Notes: generated by a model from the letters alone, not told the origin. 45,109 bases of DNA from an uncultured Caryophanales bacterium (GCA_946626345.1 CAMOUB010000002.1:1-45109); one strand, 5' to 3'. Counted from the first letter of the stretch, positions 1 through 11,200 are shown. Numbers and translations are program-made.

Positions 1-29
1 AGGCCTAAAAATAATCTCTTCTTTTTCAT
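1..29 (-). CDS. N-terminus of a truncated CDS running off the left edge (MKKKRLFLG..., signal-peptide-like)
   Basis: ATG (reverse strand) at 29-27, preceded by AAAGGAG; a near-cre site lies upstream at 65-78. Only 9 aa are visible. Confidence 0.4.
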
Positions 30-64
30 TTTTTTCTCCTTTAAATTTCCTTTTCCTAGTGATT

Positions 65-78
65 TAAAAACGTTTTCA
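65..78. promoter_or_regulatory. cre-like (CcpA) site
   Basis: TAAAAACGTTTTCA matches 13/14 of the consensus TGWAANCGNTNWCA. Confidence 0.5.
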
Positions 79-131
79 TATCACTCACAACTTTTAAACA
101 ATTAATATTTATATTTTATTGGTAAAAAATA

Positions 132-174
132 AAAAAACTTGAGATTTAATTTAAAATCCCAAGCTTTTTCTACT
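132..174 (-). terminator. Rho-independent terminator of the 170-1279 gene
   Basis: AAAAAGCTTGGGATTTTAAATTAAATCTCAAGTTTTTTTATT (minus strand): hairpin plus T-run. Confidence 0.6.
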
Positions 175-1279
175 TTAAATATTCATTTTTAGAATTATTG
201 AATACATATTTATATGAATCTTCATCCTTAGATACAATAATATAATCAGAATCTCTAGATTGAATCTTACATTTTAAATAATCTTTTTCTGTTGGCTTAA
301 TGCTTCCTACTGATGTATATCCATTTTTAAATGATACTTCTCTTGTTTCAGATGTTTCTAAATCAATCTTTTGTTCAATAAATATTTCACGATCAATATT
401 ATTTATATCATCAGAATATGTATATGTATATTCACATCTATCCTTTTTGAATACTTCTTTTACCTTTACAGTTCTATTATTAGATAATGTAACTACATTA
501 ACATATTCAAAATATTTATTTGTTTTAGTTTCAACATATTTAAATGTTCCATTGAATTCATATTCAGAAGCTTCTATTACTACTACACCATTTACACTTG
601 AATCACTCTTATAATTTGCTTCGCCAACATTCTTTTCACCAAGAATTATTTCATCTAAATAAATATCATAATTAAAATCTTTAGCTCTAACTTCTATTTT
701 CTTAGAATATTCAAATGATTCATTATTATTATTTTTCTTTATACAAGTAGGTTCTTCTCTTAAGCCATACATTGCTTCAATAGTTGGCATATATAAAGAT
801 AAGTCATTAACTAATTGATTTTCTTCTGATTCTGTCATTCTTGGTTTAGATGCATCATCTAATATAACATTATCATATGTTAATTTATCAAATGTATTTG
901 CAGCAGTTATGATATTATAAACATCATGTGATTCCATCATGCTCATAAATTCCATTGCTTCTTCATATGAAATATTAGAAAAATCAAATGAATCATCTAC
1001 AGTTTCTATTGGTGTAATTGGATCAACTGTTTTTCCTGGATTTTTACCATTACTATTTTTTACGCTATTTGTAATAAATGGAATGGATAGACCAAGTAAG
1101 AATACTGCAGTTAATGGAATTGCACTTAGTAATACAGGAACCCATCTTGGCTTTTTACTTACTGTATCTGTTGGAACTAATACTTTAGATGTATCAACTT
1201 TATTTATAATATTAGAAGATAAATCATGAATTTCTTGCTTATTTGAAGCATTAATTAATCTCTCTTTAATCTTATTCAT
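170..1279 (-). CDS. Putative anti-sigma factor / membrane protein with single TM helix and extracellular C-terminal domain
   Basis: ORF 369 aa. It overlaps the end of the sigma-factor gene by 8 bp and has a TM segment (WVPVLLSAIPLTAVFLLGLSIPF). Confidence 0.6.
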   Translation of the reverse strand: MNKIKERLINASNKQEIHDLSSNIINKVDTSKVLVPTDTVSKKPRWVPVLLSAIPLTAVFLLGLSIPFITNSVKNSNGKNPGKTVDPITPIETVDDSFDFSNISYEEAMEFMSMMESHDVYNIITAANTFDKLTYDNVILDDASKPRMTESEENQLVNDLSLYMPTIEAMYGLREEPTCIKKNNNNESFEYSKKIEVRAKDFNYDIYLDEIILGEKNVGEANYKSDSSVNGVVVIEASEYEFNGTFKYVETKTNKYFEYVNVVTLSNNRTVKVKEVFKKDRCEYTYTYSDDINNIDREIFIEQKIDLETSETREVSFKNGYTSVGSIKPTEKDYLKCKIQSRDSDYIIVSKDEDSYKYVFNNSKNEYLK

Positions 1280-1799
1280 CTAAAGCACCTGCCTTCCTTT
1301 TTAATTCTTTAATAGCTTTATTGTATATCCAAAGGACAGTACCTAATGGCTTATTAACAATTTTAGCTATTTCTCTAAACTTTAAATCATTGATAATATG
1401 TAAGACTACTATTTCTCTAGATTGGTCATCTAGATCCTTTAGCATTTCTAATGCTTCTATTTCTTTATAGTCTTTTTTATTATCTGGTGCCGCAACATAA
1501 TCTATAACATCTTCATCATGAACTAATCTCTTTTCACGATTATAATAATTAATAGCTATATTATGAGCTATTGTAGATAAATACGCATTGATGCTTGTTT
1601 TGCTTTGATATTTACTTATATTTTCTAAAAATTTAACATAAGTATCTTGCATCAAATCATCAATTGTTGAATTATCCTTAACTATTGCAGCGATTGCGAA
1701 GAATACTGACTTTTTAGTTGAATTATAAAATTCATCAAAATGACGATAATTAGCTACACGAAGTTCTTCTATGATATCATCTATTGTCATTCTCTTCAC
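1272..1799 (-). CDS. RNA polymerase sigma-70 family (ECF) factor
   Basis: LMQDTYVKFLENISKYQSKTSINAYLSTIAHNIAINYYNREKR (region 2) and DDQSREIVVLHIINDLKFREIAKIVNKPLGTVLWIYNKAIKELKR (region 4). Confidence 0.9.
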   Translation of the reverse strand: MKRMTIDDIIEELRVANYRHFDEFYNSTKKSVFFAIAAIVKDNSTIDDLMQDTYVKFLENISKYQSKTSINAYLSTIAHNIAINYYNREKRLVHDEDVIDYVAAPDNKKDYKEIEALEMLKDLDDQSREIVVLHIINDLKFREIAKIVNKPLGTVLWIYNKAIKELKRKAGALDE

Positions 1800-1882
1800 A
1801 TCCTTTTAACAAATTTATAATAGCGTTTATTGGTAAATCATAAAATATTTTAACATATTTAATATTTTTTTTAAAGAAATAA

Positions 1883-1903
1883 AAAACCAGCACTAGGCTG
1901 GTT
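1883..1903 (-). terminator. Terminator hairpin downstream of the transglutaminase-like gene
   Basis: AACCAGCACTAGGCTGGTT stem-loop with adjacent T/A run. Confidence 0.5.
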
Positions 1904-1908
1904 AAATG

Positions 1909-3063
1909 TTAATAAACTAAATTAGATGTTGCTAAAGTAGGTATATTATATAAATATTGAATACCATAATCCATATTACCTACATTAGATAATAAAACAT
2001 GTGAATTAGTAAAATCACTATCTACTTTTCCAAAATATTCATAAGATAGTTTTGGTGTTAATACATGGTTATAATAATATATTGGATCATCCCATGTTAG
2101 ATCAAATCCATACCATAAATTATTAAGCTTTACATAATTCCAAGCATGTGATTCTGAGTGGCTACCATCTACTCCATATCCTGAGCCAAATGCACATTCT
2201 ATATTATTTTTACCTAATAAATATTGGAATGATTTAGCATATGATTCACATACACCTTTTCCTTTTGTCATAATACCAATTATATTATGAGAATATGATG
2301 AATCATCAGCTGTTACGCCATCTTCTTTAAATGCATAAGATGAATTATTAATAATATAATCATGTATCTTTTTTACTTTTTCTATATCATTTTTACAATC
2401 TTTAATTTCTTCTTTTATTAAATTTTCATATGTTGTAATCTTTTGATTAAAATCTTGTCTTACTGATGCTAGATGATAATCTTCATCACATATTAATTGT
2501 AAATATTGACTAGTACCCTTTGATCCATTTAATAATAAATTATCTAAGAAATAGAATTCAGGATAATCTAAAGATACTGTTTTATAAATAGCTGCCGCTT
2601 CATTATAAGATAGATTATATTTAGAGAAATTAACATTATTATCAATAATATAATAATCACCTGATGTGCTATCTCCAAATACAATATGAGTTGTCTCTAA
2701 ATCAGTATTTGATGAGTAGAAAGTATTAAGTGAATTATATACATCTTTATAAAAAGAAATATATTTATCCTTTTTTTCATATTTTAATAAATCAGAATAA
2801 CCATACATTATAAATTCATCATCATCAGAATCTGTTGATGAAGTTGACTCTTCTGTTATATCTTCTTTTGTAGTTTCAGTTGGGATATCTATAGATGATT
2901 CAGTTGTATCTTTTGGTGTATCACTTTCTGTAGTTGTTGTAGGTTCTACAGATTCAGAATCTATTTCTTCAATAGAAAACATATCCTCAAAAAAGCTACA
3001 TGATGCAAGTGAAAATGCGCCTAAAATTCCCATACTTAAAATAATACATTTTTTTAATTTCAT
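1909..3063 (-). CDS. Lipoprotein with C-terminal transglutaminase-like domain
   Basis: Lipobox LASC; GKGVCESYAKSFQYLLGKNNIECAFGSGYG...ESHAWNYVKLNNLWYGFDLTWDDP is typical of transglut_core (Cys/His/Asp). Confidence 0.85.
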   Translation of the reverse strand: MKLKKCIILSMGILGAFSLASCSFFEDMFSIEEIDSESVEPTTTTESDTPKDTTESSIDIPTETTKEDITEESTSSTDSDDDEFIMYGYSDLLKYEKKDKYISFYKDVYNSLNTFYSSNTDLETTHIVFGDSTSGDYYIIDNNVNFSKYNLSYNEAAAIYKTVSLDYPEFYFLDNLLLNGSKGTSQYLQLICDEDYHLASVRQDFNQKITTYENLIKEEIKDCKNDIEKVKKIHDYIINNSSYAFKEDGVTADDSSYSHNIIGIMTKGKGVCESYAKSFQYLLGKNNIECAFGSGYGVDGSHSESHAWNYVKLNNLWYGFDLTWDDPIYYYNHVLTPKLSYEYFGKVDSDFTNSHVLLSNVGNMDYGIQYLYNIPTLATSNLVY

Positions 3064-3182
3064 GCTATCACAATCCTTTAATTAATTTTATCACAACATT
3101 TTGTTAATATAAATATTAAAATTTCTTGTAATCTATTTTTGAATTAACTATAATCAAAATAGGGAGTATTTCGAGGTGTAAA

Positions 3183-4385
3183 ATGGAATTATTAGATTAT
3201 TTTTTAAAGTATGTTAAGATTGATACTATGTCTGCTGAAAATACAGATACTATCCCTTCAACAAATAAGCAATTTGATTTAGCAAAAGTACTTGCTAAAG
3301 ACCTAGAAGACTTAGGATTAGAAAATATAAAGATTTCTAAAAATTGTATTGTAACTGCAGTATTAAAATCAAATTGTAATTCAAAATTAAAAATTGGATT
3401 TTTAGCTCATATGGATACAATTCCTGGCTTTTCAGGTACAAATGTAAAACCAAATATTATTAAAAATTATGATGGGAATATAATTAAATTAAATAAAATT
3501 GAGTTAAATCCAAAGCAATTTCCTTTCCTATTAGATTTAAAAGGTAAAACATTAATTACCACAGATGGTACTACTGTTTTAGGAGCTGATGACAAAGCTG
3601 GTATTGCAAACATTATGGCAATGCTTAAATATTATAAGGATAATAAAGATATTAAGCATGTTAATATTCATATAGCATTCACACCAGATGAAGAAATTGG
3701 GGCAGGTATTCAGGCATTTGATACAAAAGCATTTGATGCTGATTATGCATATACAGTTGATGGTGGATATTATAATGAAATTAATTATGAAAACTTCAAT
3801 GCTGCATCATGTAATGTTAAAATTCATGGATTAGATATTCATCCTGGTTCTGCAAAAGGACAAATGAAAAACGCATCATTAATATTAATGGAATTCAATT
3901 CATTATTACCTGTAAATGAAAGACCTGAATATACAGATATGTATGATGGATTTAATCATTTATGTGAAATGAAAGGTGCTGTAGGAGAGGCTATTGCTTC
4001 ATATATATTAAGAAATCATTCATTAAAATTATTAGAAAAACAAAAAAATGATTTCATAAATGCATGTGAATTCATCAATAAAAAATATGGCAAAGGTACA
4101 TGTGAAATTGAATTAAAGGATTCATATCTAAATATGAAAGAATTAATTGATAAAGACCCAAGATGTATTGATAGAGCAATCAATGCTATTAAAAATTTAG
4201 GATTCACTCCTTCTTTCTTGCCAATTAGAGGTGGAACTGATGGAGCTTGGTTAACTCAAATGGGATTAAATACACCAAATTTAGGTACTGGTGGCTATAA
4301 TTGTCATGGTCCATATGAATTCGCGTGCTTAGAAGAAATGGAAAATGTAGTAAAAATTTTAATTGAAATTGCAAAAGAAAGATAG
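3183..4385 (+). CDS. pepT: Peptidase T (tripeptide aminopeptidase)
   Basis: M20 family motifs: GFLAHMDTIPGFSGTNVKP, TTDGTTVLGADDKAG, TPDEEIGAG, YTVDGG, PIRGGTDGAWLTQMGLNTPNLGTGGYNCHGPYEF. Confidence 0.95.
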   Translation: MELLDYFLKYVKIDTMSAENTDTIPSTNKQFDLAKVLAKDLEDLGLENIKISKNCIVTAVLKSNCNSKLKIGFLAHMDTIPGFSGTNVKPNIIKNYDGNIIKLNKIELNPKQFPFLLDLKGKTLITTDGTTVLGADDKAGIANIMAMLKYYKDNKDIKHVNIHIAFTPDEEIGAGIQAFDTKAFDADYAYTVDGGYYNEINYENFNAASCNVKIHGLDIHPGSAKGQMKNASLILMEFNSLLPVNERPEYTDMYDGFNHLCEMKGAVGEAIASYILRNHSLKLLEKQKNDFINACEFINKKYGKGTCEIELKDSYLNMKELIDKDPRCIDRAINAIKNLGFTPSFLPIRGGTDGAWLTQMGLNTPNLGTGGYNCHGPYEFACLEEMENVVKILIEIAKER

Positions 4386-4392
4386 TGATATA

Positions 4393-4920
4393 ATGGCCAA
4401 CAATTTAGGTAAGCTTAGAAAAGAATTTTCATTAACACAAGCTGATTTAGCAGCTCTTTTAGATACTTCTTCTACTAATATAGGATATTATGAACAAGAA
4501 AAAAGAGATTTCTCCACAAAGCTTTTAATTAAATTATCAGATATGTTTAAAGCATCAATTGATTATATACTAGGTATAAGAGATGATGGTATTTATGTAT
4601 ATTATGAAGGTGATAATATAATTGAATATAAAATTAGTGAAGAAAAGCTTAACGAATATCTTAAGAAAAAAGTTATTTATTATAAAGATGATAGCTATAG
4701 AAGATATATAAATATTAATGAATTATTAGGACTTAAAAGTGCGTCTAATTTATCAAATCTTATGCAAAGCTTTAATAGCCTAACAGAATTAGAATCTTTA
4801 CTAGGTGAATTACCTATTCAATCTAGAGATGATTTAGATAGAATATATTCTTTAGAAAAAATAAAAGCTTTACCTATTGAAAAAATACATGCATTAAAAA
4901 AATTATTAGAATTCTTATAG
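4393..4920 (+). CDS. XRE-family helix-turn-helix transcriptional regulator
   Basis: GKLRKEFSLTQADLAALLDTSSTNIGYYEQEKRDFSTKLLIKLSDMFKASIDYILG. Start revised to the internal ATG at 4393, after the pepT stop. Confidence 0.85.
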   Translation: MANNLGKLRKEFSLTQADLAALLDTSSTNIGYYEQEKRDFSTKLLIKLSDMFKASIDYILGIRDDGIYVYYEGDNIIEYKISEEKLNEYLKKKVIYYKDDSYRRYININELLGLKSASNLSNLMQSFNSLTELESLLGELPIQSRDDLDRIYSLEKIKALPIEKIHALKKLLEFL

Positions 4921-4932
4921 GAGGATATTTTT

Positions 4933-5754
4933 ATGGAAACTAAAAAAGTATTAAGTATTCAAGATATTTCATGTTATGGACAGTGCTCACTAACTGTTGC
5001 CTTACCTATATTAAGTCATTATGGATTAGAAACTGCTATACTTCCATCGGCAATATTATCTACTCACACATCAGGATTTGAAAATTTTACATTTCATGAC
5101 CTAACAGATGAAATGCCAAAAATTATCGAACACTGGGTAACTGAGCATATTACATTTGATTGTATATATACAGGATATATTGGATGCCGTAAGCAATTTG
5201 ATATTATATTAGATAATAAACATAAGCTATTAAAGGATGGAGGCTTATTTATAGTAGATCCTGCCATGGCTGATAATGGTGCATTATATCCAGGCTTAGA
5301 TGAATTTATAGTTCTTGGTATGAAAAAGATGTGTATGTATGCTGATTATATTTTACCTAATGTAACTGAAGCATGTTTATTAACAGGCATTGAATATAAA
5401 GAGCCTAAAGATCAAACTATAGAATATTATAATAATTTGTTAACTGAATTATATAGACTTGGAGCTAAAAATATAATTCTTACAGGAGTCCTAGATGGTC
5501 CTGATACAATTGGTGCGATTGGATTTGATGGAATTACAAGAACTACTATCCTAAAAGAAAAAATGGAAAAATCTTACCATGGCACAGGAGATATATTCTC
5601 AAGTGTAGTTGTTGCAGATATATTAAATGGTAAATCAATGAAAGAAACACTACATCACGCTACTGATTTTATTATAGAAGCTATTGAAGAAACAATTGAT
5701 GATCCAAATCATAATTATGGTGTAAAATTTGAACAAATATTAAAAAGAGAGTAA
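4933..5754 (+). CDS. Pyridoxal/pyridoxamine kinase (PfkB/ribokinase fold)
   Basis: SIQDISCYGQCSLTVALPILSHYGLETAILPSAILSTHT...; DPAMADNG; PNVTEAC; GTGDIFSS. RBS AGGAGG upstream. Confidence 0.92.
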   Translation: METKKVLSIQDISCYGQCSLTVALPILSHYGLETAILPSAILSTHTSGFENFTFHDLTDEMPKIIEHWVTEHITFDCIYTGYIGCRKQFDIILDNKHKLLKDGGLFIVDPAMADNGALYPGLDEFIVLGMKKMCMYADYILPNVTEACLLTGIEYKEPKDQTIEYYNNLLTELYRLGAKNIILTGVLDGPDTIGAIGFDGITRTTILKEKMEKSYHGTGDIFSSVVVADILNGKSMKETLHHATDFIIEAIEETIDDPNHNYGVKFEQILKRE

Positions 5755-5773
5755 AACTAGTTTACTCTCTCAT
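5748..5773. terminator. Bidirectional terminator between pyridoxal kinase and bioY
   Basis: GAGAGTAAAACTAGTTTACTCTC inverted repeat between convergent ORFs. Confidence 0.5.
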
Positions 5774-6335
5774 TGAAGAGCTTAGGCTCTTCTTTTTCTT
5801 CTTTATAAATAATTACTTTCAATCTTGAATAAATAATACAAGATAATATTACAGTAAATATATCTTTAATAATAAATGGTAATACACCAATTTGTAATAT
5901 ATTTAATAAATCTTTATTTACGCCCTTATAATAATTAAATATTATATACATATAAGATACACCACATACATTAATTATTAAAAGGCCAACCATACTTAAT
6001 ATATATTTTAAATAGAATTTATTAGATTTAGATGCTATACCTATAATAGGTGCAGATACTAAAAATCCTATTATAAATCCAAATGATGGCATATAAATAT
6101 AAGCTATACCTCCACCTGATGAAAATACAGGAATTCCAATTAATCCTAATATTATATATACTAAAAATACAATAAATGCTTTAAATGAACCTAATAATAA
6201 CGAAACAATAAATACAGAAAATGTTTGTAGTGTTAAAGGGATTGGCCCTATTTGAATATTTATTTTTGATGCAACAATAATTATAGCTAAAGATATAGCC
6301 ATAATACATAAATCTTTAATCTTTAACTTTTTCAT
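5757..6335 (-). CDS. bioY: Biotin transporter BioY family
   Basis: INIQIGPIPLTLQTFSVFIVSLLLGSFKAF...GLIGIPVFSSGGGIAYIYMPSFGFIIGFLVSAPIIG is a characteristic BioY sequence. Confidence 0.92.
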   Translation of the reverse strand: MKKLKIKDLCIMAISLAIIIVASKINIQIGPIPLTLQTFSVFIVSLLLGSFKAFIVFLVYIILGLIGIPVFSSGGGIAYIYMPSFGFIIGFLVSAPIIGIASKSNKFYLKYILSMVGLLIINVCGVSYMYIIFNYYKGVNKDLLNILQIGVLPFIIKDIFTVILSCIIYSRLKVIIYKEEKEEPKLFNERVN

Positions 6336-6350
6336 TATAACTCCAAAATA

Positions 6351-6374
6351 AAAATGCCCAAATGGGCATTTTAT
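6351..6374 (-). terminator. Terminator of the 6374-7654 gene
   Basis: AAAATGCCCAAATGGGCATTTT perfect hairpin with T-run. Confidence 0.7.
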
Positions 6375-7654
6375 TATTCTTCAATGTCCTTTTTATCTTC
6401 TTTATTAGACATATCATCTATTTCATCAACATTTTTATTTTCTTCTATTTGTTTTACTTCAGGTTTATTTTTACCAGATTGATCATAAGCAAATGATTCA
6501 GGCTTTTGTTCAGGCTCTTTATTAACAATCTTAGCTCTAATAACAGTCTTTCTATCATTTCTAAAGATAAAGTCTCTAAGCTTTTGGAAATGGAATAATA
6601 AAACATAAATAACAAATAATACTAATACAACTAATGCTTCAATTCCAATTGTTCTCCATACTGCTTTAGCAACAACTGAACCAGTAAAGATTTCTTTTTC
6701 TTGTAATGCCATTTTAACATGACTATCAAATTTATTACCAGCCTTTAGGTCAGCATTGAAATTATCTAATGTATTATTGAATGTTTCAGTTTTCTTTTGA
6801 TATACTTCTTTAGATACTTCTATTTTATTTGTAATAGTGTATTTTTTAGCTAACTTATATGAATCATAATATGGAAGATAATCCTTATAAGCATTAAATA
6901 CTATTCCGGCTTGATCATCATTATAGAATAATTCATCGAAATTAAATCCAAAATTAATATTTGATTCAAATACTTTAGTCTTTTCATTATCAATAATATT
7001 AAATGATACAATGTCACCATCTAATTTTTCTTTAATAGCTTTAATAGTTTCTTCTGTAATTTGGAAATTATAAAAACCATATCTTGTTCTATCACTAATG
7101 AAATCTCTAGCATAATTTAAGGCATATTCACTAATAGATTTTGGCTTAGTATTATAGAATTCAGCATTAGAATTTGCAGAAATTCTAAATGGGAATAAAT
7201 AAGTTAATGCATTACCATTATCATCTAGCTTTGATGATACAAATTCAATGCCTGTTGAATTAACCTTTATATTATTATCTTCTAATGTATCAGCTGATGA
7301 GAATTTTGAATTAAAGATATAAAAATTATATGCCTTATTAAAGCCATGATATAATACACCTTTTTTCTCAGTTTCATCAGGGTAATATAAGAAATTATTT
7401 TCAGCAGCTGATGCTGATACAATTAATTTTAAATCATCCTTTGATTCATCTACTGATGGAATGTCATAATATAAGCCACCAAATAGAACTTGAATATTTT
7501 CATAGTCTTTTGCTGCAATATAATCATTTGTTAATTTAATAATATGATCGCCCTTTGCAGTATTAAAGAATATCATACCTGTAAAAATACAGATTATTGC
7601 TGCAAAAGAAATATATAAAACTTTTATAATAAGTTTACCAGTTTTATTTCCCAT
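6374..7654 (-). CDS. Hypothetical membrane protein (two TM helices, acidic C-terminal tail)
   Basis: ORF 426 aa. N-terminal TM (IIKVLYISFAAIICIFTGMIFF), second TM (IGIEALVVLVLFVIYVLLF), charged tail. Confidence 0.6.
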   Translation of the reverse strand: MGNKTGKLIIKVLYISFAAIICIFTGMIFFNTAKGDHIIKLTNDYIAAKDYENIQVLFGGLYYDIPSVDESKDDLKLIVSASAAENNFLYYPDETEKKGVLYHGFNKAYNFYIFNSKFSSADTLEDNNIKVNSTGIEFVSSKLDDNGNALTYLFPFRISANSNAEFYNTKPKSISEYALNYARDFISDRTRYGFYNFQITEETIKAIKEKLDGDIVSFNIIDNEKTKVFESNINFGFNFDELFYNDDQAGIVFNAYKDYLPYYDSYKLAKKYTITNKIEVSKEVYQKKTETFNNTLDNFNADLKAGNKFDSHVKMALQEKEIFTGSVVAKAVWRTIGIEALVVLVLFVIYVLLFHFQKLRDFIFRNDRKTVIRAKIVNKEPEQKPESFAYDQSGKNKPEVKQIEENKNVDEIDDMSNKEDKKDIEE

Positions 7655-7781
7655 AAATTAATAATCCTTCCTAAAATAACGCTAACAAAAATATTGTATC
7701 ATTTTTTATTAAAAATTCAACCTTTTCACTTTACAATTAATAAAAATTGTGTATAATATTAACTGCACGTCAATTAAATAT

Positions 7782-7858
7782 GGCGCACATGGTGAAGTGG
7801 TTAACACATCGGATTGTGGCTCCGACACGCGCAGGTTCGATCCCTGTTGTGCGCCCCA
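7782..7858 (+). tRNA. tRNA-His (GTG)
   Basis: GGCGCACATGGTGAAGTGGTTAACACATCGGATTGTGGCTCCGACACGCGCAGGTTCGATCCCTGTTGTGCGCCCCA. Cloverleaf with G-1:C73 and encoded CCA. Confidence 0.96.
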
Positions 7859-7871
7859 ACGTGAATAATTA

Positions 7872-7895
7872 AAGCTTGGAAACAAGCTTTTTTTG
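7872..7895 (+). terminator. tRNA-His terminator
   Basis: AAGCTTGGAAACAAGCTTTTTTT. Confidence 0.8.
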
Positions 7896-7920
7896 TTTTT
7901 ATAAGTAAATTATAAAAAGA

Positions 7921-8060
7921 AAAAGCCTGAATAATTTCAGGCCCAACTCTTTTTTATAAAACGTACAATTATAAAAAAGAAAAGTTCCTATAAAGGAACA
8001 AGAAAAAGAAATGAAAATTTTTGAAAGCATTTATTAAAAATCGCGTTCGCTTTCATAACG
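7921..8060 (-). ncRNA. Candidate small transcription unit (orphan promoter, no ORF of note, two terminators)
   Basis: Minus strand: promoter-like TTTACA...TATTATAAG near 8096-8065, then hairpin GTTCCTTTATAGGAAC+TTTTCTTTTTT (7975-8000), then GCCTGAAATTATTCAGGC+TTTTTC (7925-7942). Confidence 0.35.
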
Positions 8061-8098
8061 CACTTATAATATACAATAAAATTTCAATATGTAAACTA

Positions 8099-8134
8099 TA
8101 ATAGCGTTTACATGTTTTTTTGTAAATGTTTTCA
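8099..8134. promoter_or_regulatory. Two cre-like sites in tandem
   Basis: TAATAGCGTTTACA (8099-8112) and TGTAAATGTTTTCA (8121-8134). Each matches 13/14 of the cre consensus; they are 22 bp apart. Confidence 0.45.
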
Positions 8135-8145
8135 TAAATAAAAAT

Positions 8146-8193
8146 GAAAAAAAGCTATGTAGAAAGCCATTTTTTTAGACTTTACATAGCTTA
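8146..8193 (-). terminator. Terminator of the 8208-14198 gene
   Basis: AAGCTATGTA-GAAAG...CTTT-ACATAGCTT long hairpin. Confidence 0.6.
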
Positions 8194-8207
8194 TTTTTCA
8201 CATAATT

Positions 8208-11200
8208 TTACATAAATTTATCTCTTATTTCTATTACAAATGCAATTGTAGAATCTGCTGTTAATAATTTTACTTGTGATAATGACTCACAATTATTATT
8301 AACCTCATAACAATTAGTTAATAATGGATCAATAAACTTATATGGTAATAATACATTTCCTGAATCAACTAAATTATAGTTATCATGTCCTTCAATTTGA
8401 ATTACTGAAGTATTTGTAATATATGTTTCATAATTAATCAAATTACCTGAAACCATAAATCCAGAGATTAATAGGTCAGATACAATATATGATAATATAT
8501 TAGAATCTAATACTGTATAAACTTCTTCTACACTTAATCCGGCAAGTACTTCAAAGTCAATAACAATACTAAATGATTCAGTATTAAATACCTTTATACC
8601 TGCAAGTAAATTAGTTATTTCAGTTGCTGATAATATACATATATCATTATTTTGCCAATCTTTTTCTAATGTAGCATATAATTCATCCTTTAATACATAA
8701 GTATTTCCAGAATCATTTCTTACTTGTTTTGTAATAGTCGCTCTTAAAATGTAGCTTGATACTACACTTTCAGGATTTGTTACATCTGTTGGCTTTAATG
8801 TATTTGCATCAAAGCTACCAAATGTAATTTCTTCTGCTGTACCATGTTCAATAGCTAATAATAATTCTTTAATATATTCAGCCTTTAAAATCATGATATC
8901 TGGTGTGAAATCAAATGTGTTATAAGGAATAACTACTGATTCGTTTTCAACTAAATTCTTAGAGAATGTTGCTCTTATAATCATTGATTCATCAATTGTA
9001 GAAATTGTTGTATCATTGATTCTTAATAAATCCATATTAAATCCATGAATATTAGATACATTACATCCTATCATAAAATCTCTTATTCCTTCTAATTCTT
9101 CTTTATAATAGAAATAATCTGTATTAGATACTCTTTCATCTAAATATTTAGATTTATTATGTTCAACTATATCAGGATTATTACTGATTTCTTCATGAGC
9201 CTTAATATAAATTATATCCCAAACTGATAGTGAATTAGATACTATAGAGTAATCTATATTTTCATCAACTATTAATGATGAATAATCAGTATGAATCTCA
9301 AAATCAGAAATTGAATTAAATCCTAATTCATTAACTGCGCTAATTGCGTTTACTAATTCAGATTTCATTAAGAATTTATAATCATCTGATTCATATCCTG
9401 ATTCTAATTCTTTAATTGCAGATATAACATTTGCTCTATTACCTAATGTATTTAATGTATCAAAATAATTATTAGATAATGTAGCTTTCATAATGATTGA
9501 TGTATAAATAGTATCAATTTCATCTTCAGTTAATTCTAATAATTTATTTTTAACTGTTGTATTATTTAATCCATTTTCAGAATTAATTTTAACATCATCT
9601 AAAATAAATACATTTGCACTATCTAATATATGATTAATTTCATCTGTTAAATACCATATATTATTAGCAAAATCATTTGTTAATTTATCCTTTGTGGCAT
9701 TAGCTAAATGGACACTTGGAATAATTAAATCATCTGATACATCAGGTAATTTATAAGTAATAGTTGCATTAAAGATTAATGATTCAACTAAATCTCTTGC
9801 AAGTCTTATTGTAATAATATTAGGATTATAATTAAATTCTTCAATATTTATTGCTCCATCAATTCCTACAGTATAGAATGATTCCTTATTTACAGTTATT
9901 TTATCTAAGAATAGCTTAGCTTCATTAATAGTTAAATAAGTATTATTAGCTTCATTCTTTTCTAATACTATATCAGGAATAACTATATCTTCTTTAGAAT
10001 TCATCTTAGAATAGATAGTTGCTCTAAAGATTTTTGATTTTGCAAGTGTTTGATTATTATCAATATTTAATATAATACTATTCATACTAGGATTAGATAA
10101 ATCAAGATTTAATACATTTATTACATCTAATAAATCCATAATATCATCTTTTACAATTAAATTATCATCTACTATTATTGAATCAGTTGGTACACTAATA
10201 TCTTCTGCTTCATTTACATTAAATGTAATTGTTGCCATTAATATATAAGAATTACCAATAGATTCTTTTGTATTATCATTAATAATAATATCTGATGGAG
10301 AGAAATCATTAATATCAATTTCATCTTCCCCACTAGATTCTTTTACTATATCCTTTAATGATTTAATTTCAAGCTTCTTATAGAATGATGTTTCAAGTCC
10401 ATATCTATTTTCATGAGCTTTAATATGATCTTTTATTTTATCATTTTCTATAATTACATCATTCATCTTATTTGATACTATATTCCATACAATAATAGAA
10501 TCATATAATTTATCAAAATTAATATCATTATTAAATATTATATTAATATAATTAGCACTATCTATCATACTAGCATTATTAATACCTAATTCTTTTAAGG
10601 CATTAATTAATAATTTAACCTCAGATGATTTATATGTTAATTCATTAAAAGTATCATCTAGCGTATAAGTTATAGCTAATGCTTCTTTTGAATAATTAAT
10701 TACATCAGCTGAAGCTAATGTATTAATATTTTCATCTAGCTTATTAGATATTGTATAATTTACAATTATTGATTTGTAGCATAAATCAATATCACTATTT
10801 GATAAATCAAATACTTTATCCTTAATTTCATCAGTATTAACTTCACCAATTGTTTTATTTTCACCAACAATAGTAATTAATGAATTTAGCATATTATCTA
10901 ATTCTTCTTTTAAATACCATGTAGTATTAATGAAATTATTAATTAAATATTCCTTGTTAGCTTCTTGTTCTAGCTTATTTGGTATATCTATACCATAATC
11001 TAAATTATTAGCTATTTTATTAATAATAGTAGCATGTAAGATATTAGAGCTTGTAAAATCAAATAATTCTTCTATCTTAAAGCTGTTTTCTGAAATATTA
11101 ATATTAACTATGTTAACTTTAACATTTTCATCACTAGTACCAAATATATTTTCTCTATTAGCAACTAATACAGAAAGTAAATTATGTAATTCAGTTTCTG

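Noticed and set aside
300-1229. Plus-strand ORFs 300-614 and 939-1229
   Set aside because: Antisense shadows of the anti-sigma-like gene.
4016-4207. 63-aa minus-strand ORF
   Set aside because: Antisense to pepT.
7985-8060. 22-aa ORF MKANAIFNKCFQKFSFLFLVPL (minus) in the putative sRNA
   Set aside because: No ribosome-binding site, and the ATG lies too close to the presumed transcription start.
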